DNA from: Nodularia sp. (in: cyanobacteria) | GTDB taxonomy: Bacteria; Cyanobacteriota; Cyanobacteriia; Cyanobacteriales; Nostocaceae | Direction of reading: 5' to 3' | Length of the DNA stretch: 64,000 nt | Assembly (NCBI GenBank): GCA_007692755.1 | Contig: REBL01000126.1 | Span: 1-64,000, forward strand | Shown here: piece by piece, positions 42,906-52,565 of the stretch | Layout of the letters: each line of letters opens with the position of its first letter | Position numbering within the stretch: the stretch's first letter is position 1 | Translations under genes and position numbers: made by a program | Notes under the pieces: generated by a model | What the model was told of the DNA's origin: nothing | Seen by the model: the letters and a program-made list of their open reading frames with translations, nothing else | Databases searched by the model: none

Positions 42906-45518
42906 ATGAACACGCCCAATTATAATGCCTTGCTGCAAAGCCTTTGGACACCACCTACCACACCCATTACAGAAAATTCCCACTCAAATCACCATCTGAC
43001 TGAACCAACAGATATCACCGAATTTCTAGGTGAAGAATTACTCTGGCAACAAACAATTCCCGCCACAGAACCTGATCTCAAAAATATCCCTCAAGACCTA
43101 CCAAAGCAATTAATTACAGCCCTGCAATCATTAGGAATTAACCAACTCTACTCTCACCAACTAAAAACTCTACGCGCCATTAGACAAGGTAAAAGTTTAA
43201 TCCTCACCTCTCCCACAGCCAGTGGTAAAACCCTCAGCACATACCCCGGCATTATCGAAGGTTGCATCAATCAAGAACACCGAGCCTTAGCATTTTATGG
43301 ACTGCGAGCCTTAGCACTAGACCAGTGCCATAAAATCTCGCAACTACTCTCCAGCATACCCACAAAATCTCGACCTGTAATGGCAATCCTCACCGGAGAT
43401 GTCAAATCAGAAAAACGAGAACAAATCCTCAAAAGCGAACCGCATATATTAGGTGTAACTCCAGAATTAATCCACTTTCAACTCAAGCAAACCTGGAAAT
43501 CTGCACCTTGGGCAAACTTTTATCAGCGACTGCGCTACATATTGATTGACGAAGCCCATACCCTTGCCGGTAGCTATGGCGCAAATATGACATGGCTAAT
43601 GCGGCGCATCAAACTAGCCGTAGACCATTACGGTGGTGACTCCCAGAAACTGCAATTTATTTTCCTCAGCGCCACTTGTGGTAATCCTAAACAACTAGCA
43701 CTGAAAATCTCCGGCTTAAAACCCACTAAACTCAACCCCAAACCCCTGATTTGGATTCGCAAAAGTGGAGCTGCTTCACCACCCAGACAAGTAATTGTCA
43801 CTCAACCTAGTTATAATTTAACAGCCGACACTGCGGGAATCATTCACTTTTTACATAATCAAGGTAAGTCAGGTATTGCCTTTTGTAACTCTCGCCGCAG
43901 TGTCCGGGAAGTCACAGAACTATTAAAATCCCACCAAGTAGCCGCATTTTACAGTGGCATCACCTCTGAGCGTCGGGCAGAAGTAGTTAACCAACTCCAG
44001 TCAGGTATAATTAAATGGATTATTGCGACAGAAGCATTAGAAGCGGGAATTGACTTACCAGAACTAGAATGTTGTGTATTACGGGGCTGGCCAGGCTCCA
44101 AAATGGCCTATCAGCAACGCAGTGGTCGAGCCGGACGTTCTCAGCCTGGAATCACCGTGCTGCTTCCCAACGCCCTCAATCCCATTGACTGCTACGTAGC
44201 AGAACATCCAGAAATGCTGGTATCTGGAGAAGTGGAAGAAGTATTCTTTAATGACCAATATCCCATTTTTGCCGCCAAGCATTTGATGTGTGCAGCCGCA
44301 GAAACAGGCATCCCCACCCACAAAATCAAACACTATTTTGGCACAACCGCTTTCGATGTCGCAAAACTTTTGTTAGCCCAAGGACATCTGAATAAAGGTC
44401 GCAATGGCTTGTGGGCTAAAGGATATCCCCATAAAGATGTGAACTTTCGGGGTGGTTTATCTCAAACTACCATCAAGTTAGTAGATGCCACATCAGGGGA
44501 AGAACTAGAAGAAATCTCCGCAGACATTGCTCACCGTGAAGTTCATCCCCAAGCCATCTATAAAAGACAAGATGCTCATGGACAAATGCTGACTTATCAG
44601 TGTATTTCCCTCGACCTCAACAGTAAACGAGCCATATTAAAACAGACAGCAGATAGCCCACTTTTTACCGTTGCAGGTACAGAATCACAAACCAGTAGCC
44701 TGACTGTGCTAACTGACCCAGTAAAATTACCATTGCTGTTTTCTCCAAATTGTGACATCGATGACTGTCAAGAATACTTAATCCTGGAACTGAGTTTTGG
44801 TGAAGTTAAGCACATTACCAGTGGTTACAATTTAATGACGCAAATTTATGAGCAGACTTGTTTGAATAAGCGGTGTCTTAACTACAAAGAACCCCTACCG
44901 CAACACCAGCGTTGTCCCCTTTGTCACAAACTCACCCGCAAAGCTGTGATTGTGAAAACCCTGTCTGAAGAAAAGTTTGAGCAGCCTTTTCTCACCCAGT
45001 TTTCCGCCCCAATGGTGAAAGTAACGATGAACTCAAGTGCGCGGGAATACATCCAGCAATTTGCTAAAACCACCAGAACTCGTCTGACTCGCAGTGGAGA
45101 ACCGATACCCCCTGGTTATCAACAGTTGTGGGAATATTCGAGTAATTTGATTGCTATCCACAGCTTTGGGCATCAAATTATGAGAGCGTTACAGCTAGTG
45201 GCTAGAGTTGACCCCAAACAGGTAAATTTTACTGTGGTGCAGGAAATTGGGGAAAATCACAATTACACAGGTTATTTCTATGATACCAGTGATGGCGGCA
45301 ATGGTGCGGCGGAAGCTGTGTTTAAACATCTGCCAAAACTGGCTGATGCGGCTGGGGTCATAGCACGAGATTGTCATTGTGATACTGGTTGTGCTAAGTG
45401 CCTAATTCAACATGGCTGTCCTGATGGAAATACTGCTTTATTGAAGCAAATGGGTTTAGTGCTATTGGATGCGATGACCTCTGGTCGGTCAAAGACCATC
45501 GCCTCTGGTGGGGCGTAG
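42906..45518 (+). CDS. DEAD/DEAH-box helicase with MZB/DUF1998-type C terminus
   Basis: An 870-residue SF2 helicase of the MrfA/YprA/Hrq1 type. Motif I is S-P-T-A-S-G-K-T (K108), motif II D-E-A-H (215-218), motif III S-A-T, motif VI Q-R-S-G-R-A-G-R. After the helicase core come two cysteine clusters, C-L-N-K-R-C-L-N with C-P-L-C and C-D-T-G-C-A-K-C-L-I-Q-H-G-C, that match the MZB (DUF1998) zinc-binding domain. Such helicases unwind damaged or branched DNA and also occur in defence systems (DrmB-related MZB proteins). Its first 25 codons are duplicated at 41217. The end includes a short GC-rich repeat. Confidence 0.92.
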   Translation: MNTPNYNALLQSLWTPPTTPITENSHSNHHLTEPTDITEFLGEELLWQQTIPATEPDLKNIPQDLPKQLITALQSLGINQLYSHQLKTLRAIRQGKSLILTSPTASGKTLSTYPGIIEGCINQEHRALAFYGLRALALDQCHKISQLLSSIPTKSRPVMAILTGDVKSEKREQILKSEPHILGVTPELIHFQLKQTWKSAPWANFYQRLRYILIDEAHTLAGSYGANMTWLMRRIKLAVDHYGGDSQKLQFIFLSATCGNPKQLALKISGLKPTKLNPKPLIWIRKSGAASPPRQVIVTQPSYNLTADTAGIIHFLHNQGKSGIAFCNSRRSVREVTELLKSHQVAAFYSGITSERRAEVVNQLQSGIIKWIIATEALEAGIDLPELECCVLRGWPGSKMAYQQRSGRAGRSQPGITVLLPNALNPIDCYVAEHPEMLVSGEVEEVFFNDQYPIFAAKHLMCAAAETGIPTHKIKHYFGTTAFDVAKLLLAQGHLNKGRNGLWAKGYPHKDVNFRGGLSQTTIKLVDATSGEELEEISADIAHREVHPQAIYKRQDAHGQMLTYQCISLDLNSKRAILKQTADSPLFTVAGTESQTSSLTVLTDPVKLPLLFSPNCDIDDCQEYLILELSFGEVKHITSGYNLMTQIYEQTCLNKRCLNYKEPLPQHQRCPLCHKLTRKAVIVKTLSEEKFEQPFLTQFSAPMVKVTMNSSAREYIQQFAKTTRTRLTRSGEPIPPGYQQLWEYSSNLIAIHSFGHQIMRALQLVARVDPKQVNFTVVQEIGENHNYTGYFYDTSDGGNGAAEAVFKHLPKLADAAGVIARDCHCDTGCAKCLIQHGCPDGNTALLKQMGLVLLDAMTSGRSKTIASGGA

Positions 45519-45579
45519 CATCGTCGCTACACCAAATGTTCAACACAAAATCGCGTTGCTCCCGCTCAAATTCCAGATT

Positions 45580-45927
45580 TTATTGTTCCAGATACTCAAT
45601 TACTGCCTCCAAGTCTGCAATTGCCCGATTCAATCGATTCAGCATTGCTTCTGCTACTTCTGGCTGGGCGTTGACAGTCGATAGTTTTTCCGTCATTACA
45701 ACTTTGAGTGCTTCTAGCCACAGTGACAAATTTGTATGTCGGACTGCTGTTAACAATCCCATATTGGTGAGAACAGACAATTGAAATCCAAGTTGGTCTT
45801 GTCCGCCATAGCCCAAATATCCGTTACTCAGTTCTAGTTTTTCTGGAGTAAATTCACAATATTGGTCAGAAGTAATACCAGCTCTTTCCAGTTGGGGTTG
45901 TGGTAATGGAGGTTGGGATTGAGTCAT
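45580..45927 (-). CDS. Hypothetical cyanobacterial protein
   Basis: A 115-residue protein with no named family. It has a Pro/Gln-rich N terminus, a Y-C-E-F-T-P-E-K-L-E motif, G-Y-L-G-Y-G-G-Q-D and a helical C terminus. No catalytic or membrane motif. It converges with the helicase gene (62 bp between ends). Conservation cannot be judged here. Confidence 0.55.
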   Translation of the reverse strand: MTQSQPPLPQPQLERAGITSDQYCEFTPEKLELSNGYLGYGGQDQLGFQLSVLTNMGLLTAVRHTNLSLWLEALKVVMTEKLSTVNAQPEVAEAMLNRLNRAIADLEAVIEYLEQ

Positions 45928-46114
45928 GATTCAGTTAGCTCGACTTGATCCATTTTTTTTGCAACGCGATTGGTATCGCTGAAACCTATGTGGGAAAGTG
46001 GGTTTGCTTTTTTAACTTCATCGATACTCTGTGACGTAGAAAAAGGATTTGCGAAAAAACCAGAATTTTTGCCAAATAAAGAAACCGAGTTCTTAATTTT
46101 GGATCAAGTCAAGC

Positions 46115-46477
46115 TTAGAATTGTTGTACAGCAGGTAATTTTGACATTTGCAAAACACTGTCTGACCAAGTACCAAGTTCTTGAATCATCTGGTTTTTAA
46201 CTTTTGTGTCATTCCAGGCTTGTTCCCAGTTAAACAGCCAACGTGTGAGAAACCTTCCTAAGTTTGCTAACTCAAAAGCATTGTCAATATCTATATCTGG
46301 GGCTATCCACTCAATAAAGTACATAGTCTCTCTAATCAAGCTTTTGACAACATCCTCATGGATAGAGTCACTGTAAGAAGACTGAATCCGTGCTAAATTA
46401 TTTGCCAATTTTCCCAATCTAATAGGGATACTATCTTTGACAAAGGTTTCTTGCTCATAAGTTAAGCCACTATTCAT
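46115..46477 (-). CDS. Hypothetical helical protein
   Basis: A 120-residue all-helical protein (R-L-G-K-L-A-N-N-L-A-R-I; N-L-G-R-F-L-T-R-W-L-F-N-W-E-Q-A-W), not recognised. It overlaps the 108-residue gene upstream by four bases; the two are coupled and likely functional partners. A role as toxin or antitoxin can only be guessed from size and arrangement. Confidence 0.6.
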   Translation of the reverse strand: MNSGLTYEQETFVKDSIPIRLGKLANNLARIQSSYSDSIHEDVVKSLIRETMYFIEWIAPDIDIDNAFELANLGRFLTRWLFNWEQAWNDTKVKNQMIQELGTWSDSVLQMSKLPAVQQF

Positions 46478-46800
46478 CCCAGAAACTCCATAATAATTTG
46501 GGTAACTTGTTCTCTAATTTTAACGTCGATAATTTCCATTGAACGATTCTGACGGGGACGGAGATTAACCATCGACTCATAAATTATCCGTTGTGTATCA
46601 GGACGGAAACTAGCAGCCCAAATATCCTTCTGCTGACTGCCATATTCTAGCAACGCCTGTTCACAATAAAAGTGCATTTCACCTCCCCCAGCCAGAATCC
46701 GATGCTCAATATCTACCGCTACCTTGATATAAAACTTTAACTCTTGTAGCATCTGCTCAATTTGCTCCGGTGTAGCACGAACTCTAATAATTTCAATCAA
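46474..46800 (-). CDS. DUF5674-like hypothetical protein
   Basis: A 108-residue protein with a TTG start backed by a strong GGAGGAGG ribosome site. It reads I-R-V-R-A-T-P-E-Q-I-E-Q-M-L, then A-V-D-I-E-H-R-I-L-A-G-G-G-E-M-H and R-P-R-Q-N-R-S-M-E-I, which I associate from memory with the DUF5674 family of cyanobacteria. The G-G-G-E-M-H region with acid and His residues hints at a binding site. First gene of a coupled pair. Confidence 0.65.
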   Translation of the reverse strand: MIEIIRVRATPEQIEQMLQELKFYIKVAVDIEHRILAGGGEMHFYCEQALLEYGSQQKDIWAASFRPDTQRIIYESMVNLRPRQNRSMEIIDVKIREQVTQIIMEFLG

Positions 46801-46877
46801 ATAACCTCCTCCGATTAATCACAGTAATTAATTTGCAGCTTACCGCTGCATGGGAGAGATGTAATTTTATCTCCACC

Positions 46878-47534
46878 ATGCCAGTAATTAATCTTGCTGA
46901 TATTCAACAACTTACTAAAACTCAACAACAAATTTTATTACCCAATCAAAAATATCCGCCAAATCGCTCTAGTTTTGACCCTATGATTGCAGATAACTTC
47001 CATTTGCTGATGAAACAATTCTTTTTAGGATTGCCTGTAGAACCTTTATTAAATGCCCATCCTCAAATTGCTCAGTGGCTGACTCAAATACAGGAACTTG
47101 CACCAGAACTTTTTCAAACTCGTAAGAAGTTATTAGTCGATAACCCAGTCATTGCACCTCTGGCAATTCAGAGCGATAATTATTTTATTCAAGTTATCAC
47201 AAATATAGCTTTTAAACAAGGTATTCCCAGAGTTTATGAATGGGCTGTGCGTCATCCTCAGTTAAGCTGGCAAGACCGGGTAAAGTTGTGGACTACGGCT
47301 AGACAATACTCAGTTATTCCTAACCAAATGCAACTGGTTATTTTAGCAGTACATCCTGTTAAGCCACCCCAAAGATTAGATATACGCTGGAAGCAAAAGC
47401 AGCATAAGCAGACAGAGCGATGGTTAATTAAACTCCTGACTACACCTCCAGAAAATAATTCACCATCAAATCAAGCCAATCAGCAATTATCATCAATGGT
47501 AAATTTAGACGATATTTCTGAAATTATCATTTAA
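46878..47534 (+). CDS. Hypothetical protein
   Basis: A 218-residue protein from ATG 46878 (the frame opens at a TTG at 46833, but that would precede a poor context). Soluble, rich in Gln, Leu and Pro, with C-terminal basic stretch (R-W-K-Q-K-Q-H-K-Q-T-E-R-W). No recognised motif. It precedes the split methyltransferase genes by about 100 bp on the same strand; a linked role is not established. Confidence 0.55.
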   Translation: MPVINLADIQQLTKTQQQILLPNQKYPPNRSSFDPMIADNFHLLMKQFFLGLPVEPLLNAHPQIAQWLTQIQELAPELFQTRKKLLVDNPVIAPLAIQSDNYFIQVITNIAFKQGIPRVYEWAVRHPQLSWQDRVKLWTTARQYSVIPNQMQLVILAVHPVKPPQRLDIRWKQKQHKQTERWLIKLLTTPPENNSPSNQANQQLSSMVNLDDISEIII

Positions 47535-47630
47535 AAACATCCGCGAAATTCCCCCTCCTCTCAGCAATAGCATAGCGAGGCAGTTCATGAGGCTAATGCC
47601 TCTGTTATTGGCTCAAATTGATGACAGTGA

Positions 47631-48488
47631 ATGCCCATGAGCCTCAACTCTTGTGAACATGGATGGCTACTACCAGAACTACTCAAGCTAGATGATGAAT
47701 ATCAAGGTAGATGGGAGCAATGGCGTTGGACAATGGAAACGGGAGAACTTCCGACAGAAATTCCACAAACTGAGTTTTTAGACTTAGGAAATCCTCAAGC
47801 TTTACAAATGCTAAAAAGCTGCCTGCAAGCTATTCCCCAAAGCGGAGCGAGTAGTGCTTCTTTCTTGATTTCCTACTTTACAGATTGGTTACTTTATGCT
47901 TTGGGACATCCCAGTATTGCTACAAATCCTCCTGAACCAGAAGGATGTAATGGTGCTAAAAATCGTTTGCAAAAAGAATTGGAACTTAAGCTGTTAATAA
48001 CTTGTCCATTCGACTATTTGGGACATTTATTAGCTACTGAAGGTTACGGACAATCAAGAGCTAAATTTTATCCCACTCCTACTTGGACAGCAAGAGCGAT
48101 GGCTGTTGCTACGGTTTGTAGTTCAACCACACCCCCACCATTGCATATATATGAACCAGCAATGGGTACGGGCAGATTGGCATTAGAGATGTCCAATTAT
48201 GCCATTAGTTTAACAGGCTGGGAATGGGATTTATTGCTAGTGAAAATAGCCAGTTTCAACTTCATGCTTTATGCTCCCTATTTTGCCTTGCCTATTTCTA
48301 GTTTGGGTGGAGATTTAGTCATCGGTAACACCCTCACTGGCAAAGGTGTTTCTTTCATTCGTCCACATTTAGAATATGCAACTCCAGCATTAACACCTCC
48401 AACCCAGCAAAATCATAGCTTGACAATTAATGGTATTAAATACGAGGCAAATCAATCCAGTAAAATGCGGCAAGGAAGTCTATTTTAA
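47631..48488 (+). CDS. N6-adenine DNA methyltransferase, first part (motif I)
   Basis: A 285-residue protein with the SAM-binding motif I E-P-A-M-G-T-G (175-181), preceded by F-Y-P-T-P-T-W (motif X-like) and followed by G-W-E-W-D, as in gamma-class adenine methyltransferases. It lacks the catalytic N-P-P-Y, which is in the next gene. Its TAA stop overlaps the ATG of that gene (TAATG), so the two proteins should be made in equal amounts. Either a genuine two-subunit enzyme or a gene split by a single event. Confidence 0.8.
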   Translation: MPMSLNSCEHGWLLPELLKLDDEYQGRWEQWRWTMETGELPTEIPQTEFLDLGNPQALQMLKSCLQAIPQSGASSASFLISYFTDWLLYALGHPSIATNPPEPEGCNGAKNRLQKELELKLLITCPFDYLGHLLATEGYGQSRAKFYPTPTWTARAMAVATVCSSTTPPPLHIYEPAMGTGRLALEMSNYAISLTGWEWDLLLVKIASFNFMLYAPYFALPISSLGGDLVIGNTLTGKGVSFIRPHLEYATPALTPPTQQNHSLTINGIKYEANQSSKMRQGSLF

Positions 48489-49141
48489 TGAACATTGATA
48501 TTTCCCACTGGACAGAACTATTTCAAGCTTGTGTTAGTAATTTGCCTCTGCCAATTTCCTTACCTAGTGTAGCACTTGCTAATCCTCCTTATTGCCGAAT
48601 TAATCCCCATTCAAATTTAGAACTGACTCGATTTGAGATGGCGTATAAATGGAGAGAACAAGAAAATGGCAGTTACGTGATTACATCCAAGTTGAAAACC
48701 CAAGTTGAGCAGGAGTGCTTATTTATAGAGCAATGTTTAAAAAAAGTACAACCGGGTGAAATCGTTTGTGTTTTGGTATCTAACGGAATTTTGTCCTCCT
48801 CAAGCCAAGCATACTTTCGCCGATGGCTATTAGAAGATATGGCTTGGCTTATTGCTTCGATTCAGTTACCCCCAGAGAACTTTCAGGTAGAATGTGGACT
48901 AGGAATTATCACCAGCTTTTTGATTCTTCAACGTCAAGGTGGAGATTTACCAGTACCGGAGAATTATTTTATCTTTATGGCACTTGCAGATAAAATTGGT
49001 TTCGACAGTCGAGGTCGTCAATTATTCCGTACTATGAGCAATTCACAACAAAACCCAGAAGTTGATAGCGATTTACCTGTGATTTTAGAAGAATTTCACA
49101 AGTTTATTCAAGAGATATGGCACAACTATCTTGATAAGTAA
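48488..49141 (+). CDS. N6-adenine DNA methyltransferase, second part (NPPY)
   Basis: A 217-residue protein carrying the catalytic motif IV A-N-P-P-Y (N32-Y35), followed by strands typical of the methyltransferase core (I-V-C-V-L-V-S-N-G-I-L, F-R-R-W-L-L-E). It has no motif I, so it should need the product of the gene before it. No target-recognition or restriction domain is visible nearby, so this would be an orphan plasmid modification enzyme. Confidence 0.8.
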   Translation: MNIDISHWTELFQACVSNLPLPISLPSVALANPPYCRINPHSNLELTRFEMAYKWREQENGSYVITSKLKTQVEQECLFIEQCLKKVQPGEIVCVLVSNGILSSSSQAYFRRWLLEDMAWLIASIQLPPENFQVECGLGIITSFLILQRQGGDLPVPENYFIFMALADKIGFDSRGRQLFRTMSNSQQNPEVDSDLPVILEEFHKFIQEIWHNYLDK

Positions 49142-49222
49142 TTGCCCGATAATTAATTCTATCGCTACGCCACACCAGCTATCAATGTACCTCACAAGAA
49201 TCAGAAATACCATACCCGTTTT

Positions 49223-51094
49223 CTATCCTTGTAATCCAGGAGTTTGATAGACTCGTGGGGGAAAATTCTCCAAAACATCAGGTTCGCTATCATCAGATTC
49301 CGGTGCAGGTGCGACATCTTCATCTGGTAATGGCAACATTCGCCCGGCTGCTTCAATTCGTTCATACAGTGCTTGTGTCAGCATTTTCAGATCAGGTATT
49401 GTCATCTGACTTGACAAAGCAGGTCTAACTTGTTTCTCCCAAAGAGTTTCACTTTCGGCCGCTCTTTTTTTATCAGCTTTGGACACGGGAATAATTAAAG
49501 GATAGGGAATAGAAGCTTGTCCGCCGGAACTATAACCAGGACTGGTAATTACGCATTTACCTTGCGGAAACTTCAATATTTCATCAGCACTGATTACAGG
49601 CATTTTTTGCAAGTTCTCAGAGAAGCTAATTGAACGGCTCATTTGTCCGCCAAGCGATCGCCCCGTGGTACGATTTTTAATTAGCACTTCTTTCTCACCG
49701 TAGCGTTTGGAGTAATCCTCAGCCGTTTTGTAGTTACCAGGGTTAAATAAAACATGAGTACTACAAGCTGAAGCGATCGCACTTCCCATTTTATCCCCAT
49801 AAATATCGTAAAGTTGTTCTAAACTTTGGATACCCAAGATAAAACAAGCACCATTGGAACGATACTCATTAATCCACTGTGGTAATCTGTCTAATTTGAT
49901 AGATGGCAACTCATCCAAAGAAATAATCAACGGGTCTTTGCGGGGACGGCTCAAATTACCAACAATCATTAAGTGCATGGCAACTGCCAACAGCGGCCCC
50001 ACCACACTGCGGCGTTCATCATCCAGCTTAAACACCACCATTTCTCTACCTGACAGCTGAGTGGGAATATCCGATTTACCGATAAATGCCCGTAGCAAAT
50101 CAGCTTGAATAAAAGATGAGAAAGTCCCTGCGGCTGTGGTCAAAATTCCCGAAATAGTCTTTTCGGCATCCTTAGCACTCAAAAATTGAATAAATGAAGT
50201 CGCCACCCACTCATCCAACCTTTGAGACTGTACCGCATGGTCAAGACGTTGCACCAATTTCGGCAACCGCAGCACAGCGTACAACATCGCCATATCTGGG
50301 TAAGCTGAACCCTTAACTAACTGCAACAGTGCTTTAGCTAACAAGTCCCCAGCTTTTGCAAAGAACTCGTCACTTTTACCCCCACTGGCAGCATTGCGGT
50401 TAATCACTTGGCCAATTTCCCCTGCCATCACCCCATCACGGGCATCACGCATATAATCCAAAGGATTGATGACACCGCTAAATGGTTCACCAGGGGCAAA
50501 TACACGCACCTTGTAACCATAACGTGCTGCTAAGGGTGCATGGAGTCGTAGCTGGTCTCCTTTCTTATCGTAGAGGATAATCGGGAAACCTTGCTGCATG
50601 GAGCTTTCCAGCATCCTATCTATAGTAGAGTAGGTTTTACCTGACCCAGGCGCACCTATTACCAGTGTTCCCCGTTCAGCATTGGGAAACCAAACTGTCG
50701 GTGCTGCACCCAGGATAATTTGTAAATTAGCCATTAACCCCCGTGTTTTGCCTTTAGCCCAATAGCGAGGCGTACCAGACCACAGAGTAACTTTATTGTG
50801 TTGATGCTGCTTGATTTGCTGGAGTGCTAAATTAGTTGCTGCTAATTTCTCGCTGATACCGCAGACTTTACCAGTAGTGATTTTACCTTGACCAGTACCA
50901 CTGATTTGTAAGAACAGTAAAACAAACAGCATTCCACCGATCATCATCCAACCTTGGGGATTATTATATTCTTGAAGTAATTGGCCAAAGTCGATACTGG
51001 CTAGGGGTACTGGGTAAGATGACACCTCAATTAATGTCGCGTTAGCAGTAATATAGCTGTCTAGTAGATACTTCTGGTAAAGGTTCATAGTCAT
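49223..51094 (-). CDS. virD4: VirD4/TraG-type coupling protein
   Basis: Type IV coupling protein that brings the relaxosome to the transfer channel, about 623 residues from ATG 51094 (TTG at 51112 also open). It has one or two N-terminal membrane segments (G-W-M-M-I-G-G-M-L-F-V-L-L-F-L), then Walker A G-A-P-G-S-G-K-T (K153), V-I-N-P-L-D region, and Walker B I-I-S-L-D-E-L-P (D394-E395). Lengths and order fit TraG/VirD4. It lies 28 kb from the VirB operon on the opposite strand. Upstream is the divergent acidic protein gene; regulation unknown. Confidence 0.93.
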   Translation of the reverse strand: MTMNLYQKYLLDSYITANATLIEVSSYPVPLASIDFGQLLQEYNNPQGWMMIGGMLFVLLFLQISGTGQGKITTGKVCGISEKLAATNLALQQIKQHQHNKVTLWSGTPRYWAKGKTRGLMANLQIILGAAPTVWFPNAERGTLVIGAPGSGKTYSTIDRMLESSMQQGFPIILYDKKGDQLRLHAPLAARYGYKVRVFAPGEPFSGVINPLDYMRDARDGVMAGEIGQVINRNAASGGKSDEFFAKAGDLLAKALLQLVKGSAYPDMAMLYAVLRLPKLVQRLDHAVQSQRLDEWVATSFIQFLSAKDAEKTISGILTTAAGTFSSFIQADLLRAFIGKSDIPTQLSGREMVVFKLDDERRSVVGPLLAVAMHLMIVGNLSRPRKDPLIISLDELPSIKLDRLPQWINEYRSNGACFILGIQSLEQLYDIYGDKMGSAIASACSTHVLFNPGNYKTAEDYSKRYGEKEVLIKNRTTGRSLGGQMSRSISFSENLQKMPVISADEILKFPQGKCVITSPGYSSGGQASIPYPLIIPVSKADKKRAAESETLWEKQVRPALSSQMTIPDLKMLTQALYERIEAAGRMLPLPDEDVAPAPESDDSEPDVLENFPPRVYQTPGLQG

Positions 51095-51259
51095 GAAAAA
51101 TACGTTTACCAAAAATTTTAGCTACCAATTCAAAGCTAGAGAATTGACCTGATGGACATTTTTTTAGGGATTTCAGTTAGCTACAATTGTATGCCATTTA
51201 ATCACTAAATTTTGAGGCTAACGCCTCATACCTTGGAGAAACATTATTTATGTAGTCCA

Positions 51260-52360
51260 ATGGTGAAATCCAAAGTGACAAACAACTCTAATCGCCCCCA
51301 TCAATCAACTGCCAAAAACACCGCTTCTAAACCTAAAACTCCCAGAACGAGAGCCAGTGATACCGAAGCTTCTACCTTTGAAGAAACAGACTTTGAAATT
51401 GACCCAGAACTCTTCGATGATCACTATAACCAAGTTCGCAAACCGATTCTTCCCTATGGCATTGTCGTTAACGATAAACCTGCGGGACTTTTGATTCCAG
51501 AAGACCAGTTAGAAAAGGCTGGTTGGCTGGATATCCCGGAAGAAGACGATTTAACTACTGTCACCTTGACTGAAGATGTTACCGGACTATTAATTACTGA
51601 AGCCAAGGTACTGGTTTTAGGTTTTGCACCAGAGTATATCCGTTATAAATCAGATGTTGAAGATTTGGGTGGTTCCTTTGTGGGGCTTTATGACGATTAT
51701 AAACATAGCCTTGACAAGAAAACAATGGATGTCTGTTCAGAACACGCATTGATATTTTTGGATGATAATAATCAACCATTACATACTAATCCTGTTGTTG
51801 TTCGTTTCAAAAATGTTGCTCTTTGGAGTTTTAAGTCAGTACGTGAAGAATTTTATCGCTCATTAGAGAAGACCTTTGCTGACTATTTTCAAGTACCATT
51901 TAGTGGTAAAAGTGATAGATGGCGGAGTTTAGGCGTGCTGGAACTTGAGTTCAAAGCAGTTAAAGAAGGTGAAGGCAAGAATAAACATAACTGTTGTAAA
52001 ACTGTAGATTACACGAAACCCACAGTTGAAAATCTGCCACAACTTTATTTGGGTACACCCACAGCTAAAGCTTTAATTTGGCAACAGCATGATGCCATCG
52101 CTGGTTTTAACGAATTGCAATCTTTGCCATCTTTACCCGGCGAATCGGTGTCTGTAGACGTGGAAGTGTTGCAACCAAACAAGAATAGCAAGAATAAAAA
52201 CAAAACTCAAAATGTGCGTAAATCCAAACCAGCAACCAAGCCACCTCGCAAAATACAAGTAATTGAGCATGAAGATGACGAATTCCTGGATGAACTCGAC
52301 GATTTAGCAGATGAATTAGACGATGATGACTTTGAATTTCAGGAAGATGATCAAGAATAA
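51260..52360 (+). CDS. Acidic-tailed plasmid protein (possibly DUF5895)
   Basis: A 366-residue protein from ATG 51260. It starts with a basic, Ser/Thr-rich segment, has a globular core (about 50-300) including F-E-I-D-P-E-L-F-D-D and L-L-I-P-E-D-Q-L-E-K-A-G-W, and ends in a very acidic tail (F-L-D-E-L-D-D-L-A-D-E-L-D-D-D-D). I recall a cyanobacterial family DUF5895 with such content, without certainty. The tail resembles the C termini of single-strand DNA-binding proteins. Divergent from virD4 and next to an inverted-repeat element. Confidence 0.7.
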   Translation: MVKSKVTNNSNRPHQSTAKNTASKPKTPRTRASDTEASTFEETDFEIDPELFDDHYNQVRKPILPYGIVVNDKPAGLLIPEDQLEKAGWLDIPEEDDLTTVTLTEDVTGLLITEAKVLVLGFAPEYIRYKSDVEDLGGSFVGLYDDYKHSLDKKTMDVCSEHALIFLDDNNQPLHTNPVVVRFKNVALWSFKSVREEFYRSLEKTFADYFQVPFSGKSDRWRSLGVLELEFKAVKEGEGKNKHNCCKTVDYTKPTVENLPQLYLGTPTAKALIWQQHDAIAGFNELQSLPSLPGESVSVDVEVLQPNKNSKNKNKTQNVRKSKPATKPPRKIQVIEHEDDEFLDELDDLADELDDDDFEFQEDDQE

Positions 52361-52366
52361 ATCAAT

Positions 52367-52488
52367 GCAATTATATTGGGGAGCATCCCACTTTGGCAAA
52401 TATATCTTTTCTTTCTAACCGTGGAATCAGGTTCTTACAGTTTAATGAAATATGTATCGTCCAAGTTGGGATGCTCCCATTATATTGC
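52367..52488. repeat. Inverted-repeat element with GGGAGCATC cores
   Basis: Arms at 52367-52396 and 52461-52488 match as inverted repeats: GCAATTATATTGGGGAGCAT and, on the other strand, GCAATATAATGGGAGCATCC. They enclose about 64 bp without a gene and lie between two convergent genes. A related arrangement occurs at 55448-55635. It may be a MITE or a bidirectional terminator. Confidence 0.65.
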
Positions 52489-52565
52489 CTGTTTTGAATC
52501 AAAAAATCTGTCGTAGTCAGAAAACTAGGGCAGATTTTACATCAATGCAAAAAAATGTCAAATTA

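Noticed and set aside
42906-49141. A full DISARM or BREX system
   Set aside because: The helicase and methyltransferase are near each other, but no DrmA, phospholipase D, PglZ or BrxL-like gene is present.
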